This document shows positions 36,277 to 46,553 of a stretch of DNA of 64,000 nt, piece by piece. Each line of letters opens with the position of its first letter. Position 1 is the first letter of the stretch. The notes below the pieces were generated by a model. It was not told the origin of the DNA. It saw only the letters and a program-made list of their open reading frames with translations, and searched no databases. This DNA comes from Terriglobus aquaticus (GTDB taxonomy: Bacteria > Acidobacteriota > Terriglobia > Terriglobales > Acidobacteriaceae), in the NCBI RefSeq assembly GCF_025685415.1, contig NZ_JAGSYB010000001.1, positions 2,046,001-2,110,000 of the forward strand, read 5' to 3'. A program made the translations under genes and the position numbers.

Positions 36277-36936
36277 GTGAAACGTCTCGTTTTCCCCATC
36301 GCCGCAGCCATGCTGGTGGCGGCCTTCTCAACTCAGGCAAGAGCCACTCCGTACACCGTCTTGGTCAGCGGGCCGGGCGTCAGCGGAACCATCACGCTCA
36401 ACTACGGAACCACGACGGATTCCAAGACTCCTTCGGGTTACGAGATCACGGGCGTCAGCGGAACCTTTACGGACACGAACAACGGGCTGAACATCGTGAA
36501 CGGCACCATTACGGGCTTGGAAAGTCTGAACCGGACGGCGCCGGAACCGACGAACCATCTGGCTCCGAACGACTTCAGCGCTTACGCCGTGGCGCAGCCG
36601 TTCGGGCCGGAGCAGAGCACCGCGCTGCACTATGACAACCTGTTCTATCCGACGGGCTCGCCGCAGACTGCGACGGATTATCCGTTCTCGGGTGGCGTGC
36701 TTGATATCTACGGCGTGCTGTTTGATGTGGACGGCTACGTGGTCAACCTTTGGAGCAACGGCGTGCAGCCGGTGATCGGGCTCAACTACGGTGTGGCGGT
36801 TGCCAATCACGATCAGGCGTTCGATTACGTGCAGCCGGCTGGGGTGGTTCCGACGCCGGAACCTGCTTCGCTGTCCCTGCTGGGCACGGGTGCGATCGCA
36901 TTGCTGTCACGCCGGCGGTGGTTGCGCAGGAGCTGA
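36277..36936 (+). CDS. PEP-CTERM sorted exported protein
   Basis: 219 aa. A signal peptide (1-23, ...TQARA) precedes a beta-rich, Thr/Gly/Asn-rich domain. The C-terminus is a textbook PEP-CTERM sorting signal: PTPEPASLSLLG, a short hydrophobic segment, then RRRW. Such proteins are processed by an exosortase and usually accompany exopolysaccharide systems. No exosortase or EPS gene is in the window. The start is GTG 36277, with GGAG 8-11 bases upstream. The 212-base leader (36065-36276) contains a GACTGCAAAGCC stretch that recalls GEMM riboswitch elements, but the rest of that fold is not evident. Confidence 0.9.
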   Translation: MKRLVFPIAAAMLVAAFSTQARATPYTVLVSGPGVSGTITLNYGTTTDSKTPSGYEITGVSGTFTDTNNGLNIVNGTITGLESLNRTAPEPTNHLAPNDFSAYAVAQPFGPEQSTALHYDNLFYPTGSPQTATDYPFSGGVLDIYGVLFDVDGYVVNLWSNGVQPVIGLNYGVAVANHDQAFDYVQPAGVVPTPEPASLSLLGTGAIALLSRRRWLRRS

Positions 36937-36950
36937 CTACGGAGCCTTCG

Positions 36951-36987
36951 AAGCCCGTCCTTCTTCGCTGGATTGAAGGACGGGTTT
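36951..36987 (+). terminator. Terminator of the PEP-CTERM gene
   Basis: A 13-bp stem AAGCCCGTCCTTC / GAAGGACGGGTTT (one G-T pair) with an 11-base loop, starting 15 bases after the stop. The 3' arm ends in TTT. Confidence 0.8.
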
Positions 36988-37044
36988 CGGAACTGATCTG
37001 AGCCATGCGCAAAGGTTGAGTGCTGCGAGGCCGTGGTGCGGCAC

Positions 37045-37566
37045 TTAATTGGCTGCGGGTGGGCCGCCGGCCGCGGCGGGGTTGACGGTGACGTTGTGGA
37101 AGCTGTCGATCTGCCACGTGCTGTTGTTCCTGGACAGGACGAGCTGGAGCTTTACGTGGACTGAGCCGTCGGGAAAGAGTGGCGTGCCGGGCGGCGTGGA
37201 ACTCATCTTGGAGAGGACGCCGTCGACGTCGGCGATGGCGACGTCGGGCCGGACGAACTTCAGGTGGCCGAGTGTGAACTCGTTGTGGCTGCCTTTGTAG
37301 ATTGTGGCGAAGATGCGCTGGTGTTGCGCTTCGAAGGGTGCGCGGCCGTAGGTTTGCATGCCGATGATGTTGGTGAAGCTGCCGTCTTCGGCGAAGGTCG
37401 AGGCGAAGGCGTGGGCGTCGCCGCGATTCCAGGCGTCGGCAAGGTTCTGGATGATGGTTAGGATGGCCGCTCGGTTCGCGTCCTGCTGCGCGGTGGCGGC
37501 GGCTGGAGCGGCGATGGGAAGAAGTGCGGCGAGGAACAGCAAGGACGAGCGAAGCGCGACGTACAT
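37045..37566 (-). CDS. Exported SgcJ/EcaC (SnoaL-like) fold protein
   Basis: 173 aa. A signal peptide (1-26, ...AAATAQ) is followed by one NTF2/SnoaL-like domain of the SgcJ/EcaC type (IIQNLADAWNRGDAHAFASTFAEDGSF, then RAPFEAQHQRIFATIYKGS). These small alpha+beta barrels act as steroid-isomerase-like enzymes or simple binding proteins. AGGAG precedes the ATG. No partner gene helps with function. Confidence 0.85.
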   Translation of the reverse strand: MYVALRSSLLFLAALLPIAAPAAATAQQDANRAAILTIIQNLADAWNRGDAHAFASTFAEDGSFTNIIGMQTYGRAPFEAQHQRIFATIYKGSHNEFTLGHLKFVRPDVAIADVDGVLSKMSSTPPGTPLFPDGSVHVKLQLVLSRNNSTWQIDSFHNVTVNPAAAGGPPAAN

Positions 37567-37689
37567 GGAGCTTCTCCTGGGTGTGGCGGAATAGTATCAG
37601 GTCCCAGATCTGCTGCCAGCGCTTTGGCTACCCCCTCCCGTGAGTTTTGCAAGTTCTTCATTCGAGGTGGGTTGGCTTTAGGATGCCCT

Positions 37690-37725
37690 GTAAGTTCCTC
37701 TTTCCCGGGAACTTAGGCGTAAGTT
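37690..37725. promoter_or_regulatory. GTAAGTT-type motif cluster in an AT-richer gap
   Basis: GTAAGTTCC (37690-37698) and GGGAACTTA (37707-37715) form a 7-bp inverted repeat. GTAAGTTA begins at 37719, 12 bases after the start of GGGAA. Further copies are TTAACTT (37752) and TAAGTT (37815). The whole 299-base gap 37567-37865 is AT-richer than its surroundings and holds no gene. A similar arrangement occurs at 44968-44995. Confidence 0.35.
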
Positions 37726-37865
37726 ATTCTTCTCTCGCGAATTAGCTGTTCTTAACTTCTGTTGGTTTCCTCTATCTCTATTGTAGAGATTGGAAGCGAT
37801 ATCCATGCCAACTATAAGTTGTTGCTGTGGCTTAGCTTAGGTCTGAGAGGGGCTTGACAGCATTG

Positions 37866-38471
37866 CTATTGTGCGGGGGCTGGCGGTCTTGCAGCGGGCA
37901 TGTGGCCGCCTACGTCTATCAGGAGCAGGCCGGAGTATTTGCCCGGGGCGAGGGCGGCGACGACCATCAGGTACTCGTTGCCGCGCTGGAAGACGCCGTA
38001 GCGAACGTCTTCGGTGACGGCGGCCATGGTGTCGATGGTGAGATTGCTGTAGGGCGAGGCGGTGGCGTCGATGAGCGGCTGGGCCAGCTCCATGACGAAC
38101 TGGTAGCCGCCGCAGCCTTTGCCGATGCAGGTGTAAACCGCCGTGTAGTGGGCGGCGACGAGCTGGTCGCGCGTGCGGTTGAAGGCGGCGAAGGTGGAGG
38201 TGGAGGGTGGGCCGGAGAAGGCCACCTTGTCCACGGCGCCGGTTGCGGTGACGGTCTTCTGGAAGTGGTCCTGCACGTTGGAGTTGTAGGGGCCGAGCGG
38301 CACCTTGAACTCGTCGGAGTCGGTGTGGGAGGCGGCGACGATGATGCTGTTCGCGGGCCGCGGCGCCACGGGCCAGTCCACGCTGCCGGGGTAGTCACTG
38401 GTGGGCATTTGCGCCGAGACAGGAAGCGCTATCACCAGGGTGGCGAGCAGAAGGCGGACAGAGGCTTGCAT
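37866..38471 (-). CDS. Exported DUF4892-like protein
   Basis: 201 aa from ATG 38471. A signal peptide (1-21, ...PVSAQ) leads to a domain resembling DUF4892 (DYPGSVDWPVAPRPANS, DEFKVPLGPYN, FSGPPSTSTFAAFNRTRDQL, and a CIGKGCGG cysteine pair). The function of the family is unknown; members are periplasmic or outer-membrane associated. I preferred this start to ATG 38501 because TAGACT ends 7 bases before it and the signal peptide is then ordinary. It borders an AT-richer islet of two unknown genes. Confidence 0.72.
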   Translation of the reverse strand: MQASVRLLLATLVIALPVSAQMPTSDYPGSVDWPVAPRPANSIIVAASHTDSDEFKVPLGPYNSNVQDHFQKTVTATGAVDKVAFSGPPSTSTFAAFNRTRDQLVAAHYTAVYTCIGKGCGGYQFVMELAQPLIDATASPYSNLTIDTMAAVTEDVRYGVFQRGNEYLMVVAALAPGKYSGLLLIDVGGHMPAARPPAPAQ

Positions 38472-38478
38472 GCGCACC

Positions 38479-38484
38479 AGTCTA
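38479..38484 (-). promoter_or_regulatory. -10-like TAGACT just upstream of the DUF4892 start (leaderless)
   Basis: The minus-strand hexamer ends 7 bases before ATG 38471. There is no Shine-Dalgarno. Confidence 0.4.
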
Positions 38485-38647
38485 GTGCAGATGCCTCCCA
38501 CGAGGGATCAGCTAAACTCTTTCCCCCTTGAGCGGCCGGAGCTTAATCGTTGGTTGCGGCGATCGCGATGTTCGCGCGAGACCCACCTCGCAAAGAACGC
38601 GCTGTATGAAACACCTGTGCGATTAGGCGGAGGTAGGGTCTACCGAT

Positions 38648-38670
38648 CATCCGCTGTGCACAAGCGGATG
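38648..38670. other. Inverted repeat in the gap before the islet gene
   Basis: CATCCGCT / AGCGGATG, a perfect 8-bp stem with a 7-base loop (GTGCACA, itself palindromic). It lies in the 288-base gap 38472-38759, which otherwise holds nothing I recognise. It could be an operator or an end marker of the inserted islet. Confidence 0.35.
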
Positions 38671-38759
38671 TAGCGCGTAAGCTCCTTAAGCGGACCTTCT
38701 GATAGGTTGATTGTGAGCTTTTCCGCGTCAGTAGGCCGACTCATAAAACCTAAGAAGAC

Positions 38760-40289
38760 ATGAAGCCCTCACAGAGACTCCAACTCCGACGCAAGTTCAG
38801 CGAGTTACTCCTAAGCAGCATCTCCAACCTACCAGCGTTCCAAGGAGGGTGGATATCACATCTCCAAAGCATCAGAACGTCACAGATCTCCGACCAGCAA
38901 GACCTCACAAGAGCATTGTCAGACGAGGATGCTCCGCAGCTTGAGCTCACGGATCTCTTTCTCACTGAAGTGTTCTTTGTTGAGCACTTCGCAGACCTTC
39001 AAAAGCAGATGCGCCGGCTGTTCCCGCTAGATCCTTACAAGTTGGCGTCTAGTCATGATCCGCTAGAAGAATCGGACTCGATGAACGCTGGTCGTTGGTC
39101 ATTTGTCGGCAGTCTACTTGGCGAAAATAAATTTTTTCCCCTTCAAAGCGCAATAGTTAGTGATATGCCCAACGAAGTAGAACGAGTCGACATCGAGCTG
39201 TATAAGCTGATCCCTTCTGCGTGGGTACTCGTTTTTCGCGCAAGACTTAAGCCAGCGGCATCAGAGGCTTTGAACAATATTCTAAGAAGGCCTCCGCTCG
39301 GTTGGGTGACTCTTGCCACTTGGTTCCCTTTCGGAAGATTTGCCTGGGCCCATGGTGGAACGTCGTCTGAAAACGCAGCAAAGGATCTTGTTCGACAGGA
39401 ACTCAGCTCAATAAAGCGCAAGGTTTCGATCTTCGTTGGTCACCATTTCACTGGATTCTTCTGGAAATCCGGCAGAGATACTCTGCCCGTAATCGAGCAG
39501 TTATGGGTTAAGCAAGAGGCGCGGGAATTTGGAGCGACAGACTCTGCGAAGCAGGTTCGGCTTTGGCCACGCATAGTCTTCCCGGACAGCGGCCATTGGG
39601 ACCGGTATGTGTATAAGAATTGGGAGGTCATCCCGAGGACTCACACCTCAGATGCAAGACTTACGAAATACAGCATCGAGGCAAACGAGGACGATCTCTA
39701 CTCAATCGATCAACATTGCGGGGCTTCGCTCTCCGCTAGTTATGCAATTTTAGAAGTCGTTCTGAGCTTAAGGCGCCGGCTCGAGAGTATACGCAGCCCG
39801 ATCTATTCCCTATATCGCAAGCGGCAAAACGCAAAGCATCTTGCGAAGACCCTGGCTCTCCATCGGGATGCCCTCACATCCGCGTATGATCTTCAGCGAT
39901 TGGCGCTTGAGAAGAAGCAAATTCGATCAAGGACTTGGTTATTTGACATTAATCTGTTCTGCTCGTCAGAACCGAATCACCGATCCGAAGCCCTGGGCAA
40001 AAGGCTAGAACTTATTGCCGACTCCTTGCTTTTGGAGAGCCGTGATTACGCAGATTTGCTACTAAAACGGAATGAAACCGAAGCTGCCAACCGCAATCTT
40101 CAAATAATGCTATCGCTTCAGAGACGAACATACGCGGTCACTGTGCTCGCACTCACAATCAGCCTTTGTGCCCTGATCGGCTCTAAGGGAATACGCAAAG
40201 CAGTCAATCTGGCGAAGGACAGATTGAGTTCCGCACACACGCTAAAGAGCGCGCCACTCGCGCAAGACCTCGTGCGAAGATTCAGATGA
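38760..40289 (+). CDS. Unrecognised 509-aa protein with C-terminal membrane helix
   Basis: I recognise no family. The protein is mostly soluble, with aromatic-rich stretches (GWVTLATWFPFGRFAW, VGHHFTGFFWKSG). Long charged helices run from about 330 to 460 and may form a coiled coil. One membrane helix sits near residues 463-482 (TYAVTVLALTISLCALIG) before a short basic tail, so it is probably tail-anchored. Codon use is visibly less GC-biased than in all neighbours (many AT-ending codons), pointing to acquisition by transfer. Its 3' end overlaps by 8 bases the convergent gene at 40282, which shares the odd composition. A defence or envelope role is only a guess. Confidence 0.7.
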   Translation: MKPSQRLQLRRKFSELLLSSISNLPAFQGGWISHLQSIRTSQISDQQDLTRALSDEDAPQLELTDLFLTEVFFVEHFADLQKQMRRLFPLDPYKLASSHDPLEESDSMNAGRWSFVGSLLGENKFFPLQSAIVSDMPNEVERVDIELYKLIPSAWVLVFRARLKPAASEALNNILRRPPLGWVTLATWFPFGRFAWAHGGTSSENAAKDLVRQELSSIKRKVSIFVGHHFTGFFWKSGRDTLPVIEQLWVKQEAREFGATDSAKQVRLWPRIVFPDSGHWDRYVYKNWEVIPRTHTSDARLTKYSIEANEDDLYSIDQHCGASLSASYAILEVVLSLRRRLESIRSPIYSLYRKRQNAKHLAKTLALHRDALTSAYDLQRLALEKKQIRSRTWLFDINLFCSSEPNHRSEALGKRLELIADSLLLESRDYADLLLKRNETEAANRNLQIMLSLQRRTYAVTVLALTISLCALIGSKGIRKAVNLAKDRLSSAHTLKSAPLAQDLVRRFR

Positions 40290-41169
40290 TTGTTATTTGA
40301 GCGGGGGCGGTTTCGCTCAAAAGCGAGCTAATTAGCTGAAGACCGCGTGATGGTGGCGCGCTCTCTAACGCTATAGAGAATGAACAATCGAGAAAGCTAG
40401 CTCCGGATGCAATATTCCCGCCTTGATAGATGATCTCACTTCGAATGAAACTCAGCTCGTACAGACTGAAACCTTGCGCATCCGCTTTAGCAAAGGCGAC
40501 ATCTCCCAGATTCGCTTGGCAATCACGATAAACAAGCCTGACACGCGTCAACATGCTTCCCATGCCCAATGTAAGGTGACCGTCTCTAACGCCCAACGGC
40601 ATCGGTATAGGAGAGAGGGGCACCTTCGCTACCTGCTTGCTGGAGCAAGGCGGAAGACCATCACGAGTTTCGGAAAACTTGGCGGTGGTGACTAATGAAA
40701 CAGTTTGCCAATACGCGGCATCTTGCTTGGTGCGTTCGTCGCTTCGAGCCAAAGAGAGGCTGACTGTATTAACGACGGCCCTGGGCATTGAGGTGCGTGT
40801 TTTTGCCGCTAGACGGAAGAGCGTCTGTGTTTCCTGAATGGTGACTGCTGTAGGTCGCGCGTCAGCCTTTGCATACGCACGGTCCAAGAGTTTGACGAGC
40901 TCCTCTTGGATGGTCCGCCTGACATTTTCTATGTCTCCGCGCTGCTTGACTTCTTCTTCTTTGATATTGGCTATATCGCTGCGCATTGTCGCAAGGTCCC
41001 CAGCAACGTAGTACCTAACTCCTCCGAACAGCGCGGCGGGAATTCCGAGGATTAGTACTACGAATCCAATACGCTTGCCCCAGACGTCAAGCCAAGCTGG
41101 ACCTTGCTGGTTGGCACCTGTCCGCTGATTCACGACTTGACCACTGTAGGAAGCCTTCTTGCGTGCCAT
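40282..41169 (-). CDS. Unrecognised 295-aa membrane-anchored protein
   Basis: A basic, disordered N-terminus (1-28) leads to one membrane helix (32-54, IGFVVLILGIPAALFGGVRYY), then a coiled coil (58-100, NIKEEEVKQRGDIENV...). A C-terminal domain with two cysteines is rich in beta-like residues (from about 150). No family is recognised. It converges on and overlaps the 509-aa gene and shares its lower GC, so the two probably arrived together. The opposed membrane anchors (one N-terminal, one C-terminal) would allow both to sit at the inner membrane. The start ATG 41169 lies 43 bases beyond the end of glmS, also on the minus strand. Confidence 0.68.
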   Translation of the reverse strand: MARKKASYSGQVVNQRTGANQQGPAWLDVWGKRIGFVVLILGIPAALFGGVRYYVAGDLATMRSDIANIKEEEVKQRGDIENVRRTIQEELVKLLDRAYAKADARPTAVTIQETQTLFRLAAKTRTSMPRAVVNTVSLSLARSDERTKQDAAYWQTVSLVTTAKFSETRDGLPPCSSKQVAKVPLSPIPMPLGVRDGHLTLGMGSMLTRVRLVYRDCQANLGDVAFAKADAQGFSLYELSFIRSEIIYQGGNIASGASFLDCSFSIALESAPPSRGLQLISSLLSETAPAQITII

Positions 41170-41188
41170 TCCCGCACCCTAACACGTG

Positions 41189-43126
<1,938 letters not shown>

Positions 43127-43132
43127 TTGTGC

Positions 43133-43138
43133 AGTGTA
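43133..43138 (-). promoter_or_regulatory. -10-like TACACT just upstream of glmS (leaderless)
   Basis: The minus-strand hexamer ends 6 bases before the glmS ATG, with no Shine-Dalgarno between. Confidence 0.45.
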
Positions 43139-43183
43139 GATGGAGATGAGGGCGGCTGAGGTGTGGAATCTACGGCGGAGGGG

Positions 43184-43864
43184 CTACAACTTTTTGGTCC
43201 GCACCTTGCCAGTCGCCAGGTCGATTTGCACTAGGTCGCCGGTGTCGCGCCTGAAGTCGAGAGTCCGGTTGTCGGAGGATAGAGACCATGTGCCTCCGGA
43301 GTACCACTGGGGAGAGAAGTCCATCTGGAGCTCGGGCCGCGTTGGCGGTGGAATGATCTCGTGCAGAGGGATGTTTCGAACCAGCACACCGGCGTTTGGA
43401 CCATCGTATTTGCCGGGTGCCTCAACAACTTTCTCGCAACACCGATAGATCTGCACCGCAGCTCCGGAGGCAGGCAAGTTGTTGCCGATGAGGACCAGGA
43501 ACTGAGCATCACTTGTGACGAACAGGTGCTCACAGGCGGGAATATAGCCGTCCGCCTGGCGCTTGAAGCTGATCGTCCAAGTTGAGTACGGCTCCAACGT
43601 GGAATCAGGCCAATACTGTGTCCGGCCTTTGACTCTTAGTGATTGATTCCATTCCTTCAGTGGAGTCGTAACTCGATACGTCGAGCTGAGTACCTTGCGA
43701 ATGTGGGACGGGTCCGGATCGTCATAGGTCAGGTCGCGCGTGACGAGTACGTGGCCGTCACCGGAGAGTGCGCTGCCCACGCAGGACGGCATTGCCCCTG
43801 CGCGAGCAGTCATCGAGCCGTAGAACAACGTGAAAAGTGCAAAGGCGATGCCGACAGTGCGCAC
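43184..43864 (-). CDS. Exported protein of unknown function
   Basis: 226 aa, starting at GTG 43864 with AAGGGA upstream. A signal peptide (1-22, ...MTARA) precedes a beta-rich domain with four or more cysteines, including a CC pair (YRCCEKVVEA). I recognise no family. It lies 12 bases downstream of the next exported gene (43877-44737) on the same strand, so the two are likely one transcription unit. Confidence 0.65.
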   Translation of the reverse strand: MRTVGIAFALFTLFYGSMTARAGAMPSCVGSALSGDGHVLVTRDLTYDDPDPSHIRKVLSSTYRVTTPLKEWNQSLRVKGRTQYWPDSTLEPYSTWTISFKRQADGYIPACEHLFVTSDAQFLVLIGNNLPASGAAVQIYRCCEKVVEAPGKYDGPNAGVLVRNIPLHEIIPPPTRPELQMDFSPQWYSGGTWSLSSDNRTLDFRRDTGDLVQIDLATGKVRTKKL

Positions 43865-43876
43865 GAGATTTCCCTT

Positions 43877-44737
43877 TCACTGCTTTGGACTGACGCCCTC
43901 GCCTTTCGGTGGGGCCGCCGGGGCGTAGGCCGTGGGTGTGTCGGGGTCTGCGGGGTTCAGGCGGTGTTTGGGCGGAAGGGGGCCGGTGAAGCCGACGGGG
44001 ACCTGAAGCTGCTCGCGGGGGCTGCCGTCGCCGAAGCGGCGATGGAGGAACGGGATCTTATGGCCGTCGAGGATTTCGGCGGCGAAGTGTGAGGCAGGGC
44101 GGGTGGCGAAGCCGGTGAGGGCGTTGGTGGTGCCGCGCTGGATGGTGAAGCGGGGATCCTGATTGGGGTACCAGAAGGCGTAGGCGACGAGCGAGCCGGA
44201 GAAGCCGCTGAGGATGCCGGTGGGCGAGGCGGTGCGGTGGCCGTCGGCACCGTGGCGGGCGGAGAAGTCGGCGAGGGCGGCGTTCCAGATTTTCTGGCGC
44301 AGGGTGCAGCCGTGGCAGATGAGGTAGCGATTGTCCTCGTGCAGGAGGGCGCCAAAGGTGTAGCGGGTGCCCTGGTTGATGACGCGCTGGCCATAGGCCG
44401 CGCCGAAGCGCTTGCCGAAGCCGGCGGCATCGTTGTCCCAGTAGATGAGGTCAGGACGCTCTTTGTACTGGCGGTAAATCGCACTGATGACGGTTCCGCC
44501 GATGGCGGCGGGGGAGATGAGGCCTGCGCCGAAGGAGTGGAGGCGTTCGCCTTCGGTCTGTGAGCGGTAGTGGCGGCCGTTGACCAGAGGCAGAGGATTG
44601 GCTTGGTCGGTAGATGCAGCGGCGGAAGGTGCGTCCGGCAGGGCTTGAGAGGCGGCAGGCAGCGTGCAAAGGAGCAGCAGGAGTGGCAGAGAAGATCGCA
44701 ACGGGGTCTCCGTGTCGGAAATTGGCAGTCCGTTCAT
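43877..44737 (-). CDS. Exported protein of unknown function, outer-envelope type
   Basis: 286 aa from ATG 44737, which gives a normal signal peptide (residues 12-34, LRSSLPLLLLLCTLPAASQA). Earlier in-frame ATGs would bury it behind 57 odd residues. The mature part contains LHEDNRYLICHGC, ADFSARHGADGHRT and FSGSLVAYAFWYPNQDP, motifs I associate with a recurring acidobacterial exported family without assigned function. Two cysteines sit in a CHGC arrangement. It is the first gene of a two-gene unit with 43184-43864. The divergent gap to 45031 holds palindromes. Confidence 0.7.
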   Translation of the reverse strand: MNGLPISDTETPLRSSLPLLLLLCTLPAASQALPDAPSAAASTDQANPLPLVNGRHYRSQTEGERLHSFGAGLISPAAIGGTVISAIYRQYKERPDLIYWDNDAAGFGKRFGAAYGQRVINQGTRYTFGALLHEDNRYLICHGCTLRQKIWNAALADFSARHGADGHRTASPTGILSGFSGSLVAYAFWYPNQDPRFTIQRGTTNALTGFATRPASHFAAEILDGHKIPFLHRRFGDGSPREQLQVPVGFTGPLPPKHRLNPADPDTPTAYAPAAPPKGEGVSPKQ

Positions 44738-44861
44738 AGACGCGTGAAGGGGTCGGCAAGGTTCAACCGGATGTGGCAGGAGCGGGCGCGAGCATGGGCA
44801 GAGTGCGGAGTCAGGCGTCAGCCTGACCCTGCGTGATGCTGGGAGGCACTGAGCGTGCTGA

Positions 44862-44920
44862 TGCATAACATGCAAGAAAGCCAATGTATACACATGCATA
44901 TCGCGCATAGTTATGCATGT
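44862..44920. promoter_or_regulatory. ATGCAT-type palindromes in a divergent gap
   Basis: TGCAT-AAC-ATGCA (44862-44874) and ACATGCAT-N13-ATGCATGT (44892-44920) are perfect inverted repeats in the 293-base region between the divergent exported-protein and small membrane-protein genes. They look like operators for a dimeric regulator. Confidence 0.4.
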
Positions 44921-44967
44921 TTGCTGTTTTTGGGCGCATTCACGCTAGATTCACTGGACAGGTGAGG

Positions 44968-44995
44968 GTAAGTTCCGGGAAACTAAAAGTAAGTC
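44968..44995. promoter_or_regulatory. GTAAGTTCC motif upstream of the small membrane protein
   Basis: GTAAGTTCC (44968), GGGAAACTA (44978) and GTAAGTC (44989) recur in nearly the same order as at 37690-37725. The GGGAA-to-GTAAGT spacing is 11-12 bases in both. Confidence 0.35.
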
Positions 44996-45030
44996 GAGCC
45001 AAACGTACTTCCTCGACATTGGATATTTGT

Positions 45031-45357
45031 ATGCTTCACAAGAAGATAGTGACTTCGATCCAGGAGCGTTCTACCGAGCGGGCCGGTTTGCAATTGGTGC
45101 CGAAAGGTCACACGGCTGCGGCACCTGCCACCAAGGCCTGGCCTGAGCTATTGAGCATTTCGGCGCGGCGTTGTTCAGCCTTTTTTGCCGAGGCCGCGGT
45201 TCTGGTGCTGGTGTTCGGCGTTCTGGACTTTTTTATGCAGCACGGCCGCATTGAAGGCGGATGGGTGCTGGGTGCATTTGCCATTTCGGTGGCGTTGCTG
45301 ATGGCGAGCGTTGGGACGGAGTTTTCTGCGCGGCGCTGGCTTGGAGCGCAGCCCTAG
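45031..45357 (+). CDS. Small two-helix membrane protein
   Basis: 108 aa. A soluble basic N-terminus of about 45 residues precedes two membrane helices (about 51-70 and 78-95, AAVLVLVFGVLDFFM and VLGAFAISVALLMASVG). No family recognised. ATG 45031 follows GGATATTTGT, a poor Shine-Dalgarno. The gene is supported by the strong terminator 21 bases after its stop. Upstream lie the ATGCAT palindromes and a GTAAGT motif cluster, so it may be regulated. Confidence 0.62.
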   Translation: MLHKKIVTSIQERSTERAGLQLVPKGHTAAAPATKAWPELLSISARRCSAFFAEAAVLVLVFGVLDFFMQHGRIEGGWVLGAFAISVALLMASVGTEFSARRWLGAQP

Positions 45358-45377
45358 CGTTGCTCACCTGGAAGATG

Positions 45378-45410
45378 AAGAGGCCGAGTGATCTCGGCCT
45401 CTTTCTGTTT
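45378..45410. terminator. Bidirectional intrinsic terminator
   Basis: An 11-bp stem AAGAGGCCGAG / CTCGGCCTCTT with a TGAT loop, then TTCTGTTT. It lies between the convergent small membrane-protein gene and egtD. Confidence 0.85.
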
Positions 45411-45434
45411 GTGGGTTTCCTGGATTGAGGGGCG

Positions 45435-46475
45435 CTACGCGGCTACGGTGGCCAGAGTTACCGCGAAGTAGTTTTGTGGGTCGGTGTAAGTGTGAGTTAC
45501 CGCGAAACCACCTTCCCGGAGTAAGTGGCGGATGCTATCCGGAGTGAACTTGTAACTGTTCTCCGTGTGAATGCTCTCGCCGGCCTGGAAGGGGATGCTG
45601 AGATTGAGGCTGGGGATAGAGACCTGTTGCGTTCGGGTGCTCCGGAGGTGCATCTCGATGCGCGAAGCTTCGCGGTTGTAGCGGGCGACGTGACGGAAGG
45701 TGCTGAGGTCGAAGCCCGCGCCGAGTTCGCGATTGAGGCGGCGAAGCATGTTGAGGTTGAAGGCCTCGGTGACGCGATCGGCGTCGCAGTAAGCGGCTTC
45801 GAGGATTGCCGTGTCTTTGACCAGGTCGGTGCCGAGCAGAAGGGTGTCGCCGGGACGGAGCTGGGCGCGGAGGTTCCGGAGGATGGCCACGGCCTCGTCG
45901 TGGCCGAAGTTGCCGATGGACGAGCCGATGTACAGCGCCAGGGTGGGGCCGTCGTGCAGGGCGATGGCGAGGTCGTCGGTGACGTAATTGGCAACCTGGG
46001 GCTGCAGGTTGACCTGGGGCAGGGTCTCCGTGAGGGTGAGGCAGGCCTCGGCGATGGCGGACTCCGAGACGTCGATGGGCAGGTACTCGGTTTCGCCTTG
46101 GGCGCGAACGGCAGCGGCGAGCAGGATGCCCGTCTTGGTGGCGGTGCCGGCGCCGAGTTCGAGCAGGCGCAGCCGACCAGCGCCGTCCGGGGTGGGCTGG
46201 CCGTCGCCGGTCGCCTGATGCCAGGACTGGAAGGCGGCAGCGATGATGCGGTCGGCCTCGGCCTGGAAAATGGCGCGCTCTGTGCGGGTGAGGTAGTACT
46301 CCGGCAGAAGGGTGATCTGTTCGAAGAGGCGGGAGCCCTCGGCGTCGTAGAAGAGCCACGCTGGCAGGGACTTGCGGGGTGCCGTGAGGCCTTCGCGAAC
46401 GGCGGCGGCGATGGCGGAGTTGGCGGGTGCGAGTGCGGTGGCCGGCGTCTCTGGAGGGGCGGAGAAGGTGCTCAT
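45435..46475 (-). CDS. egtD: L-histidine N-alpha-methyltransferase (ergothioneine synthesis)
   Basis: Adds three methyl groups from SAM to histidine, making hercynine, the first step to ergothioneine. 346 aa. The EgtD signature is seen in WLFYDAEGSRLFEQITLLPEYYLTR, the SAM site in LLELGAGTATKTGILL, and YIGSSIGNFGHDEA. The C-terminal HTENSYKFT provides the substrate-binding Glu-Asn-Ser region. I chose ATG 46475; upstream in-frame residues run through a dispersed repeat. It follows egtB on the same strand (152-base gap) and is therefore second in the operon. Confidence 0.95.
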   Translation of the reverse strand: MSTFSAPPETPATALAPANSAIAAAVREGLTAPRKSLPAWLFYDAEGSRLFEQITLLPEYYLTRTERAIFQAEADRIIAAAFQSWHQATGDGQPTPDGAGRLRLLELGAGTATKTGILLAAAVRAQGETEYLPIDVSESAIAEACLTLTETLPQVNLQPQVANYVTDDLAIALHDGPTLALYIGSSIGNFGHDEAVAILRNLRAQLRPGDTLLLGTDLVKDTAILEAAYCDADRVTEAFNLNMLRRLNRELGAGFDLSTFRHVARYNREASRIEMHLRSTRTQQVSIPSLNLSIPFQAGESIHTENSYKFTPDSIRHLLREGGFAVTHTYTDPQNYFAVTLATVAA

Positions 46476-46553
46476 TAAGGGTGTTTCCTGGTTACGAATT
46501 GGTGCGCAGAGGTGGGTATAAGGCGCGTGAGCTATGTAACGTCGGCCAAAGAG

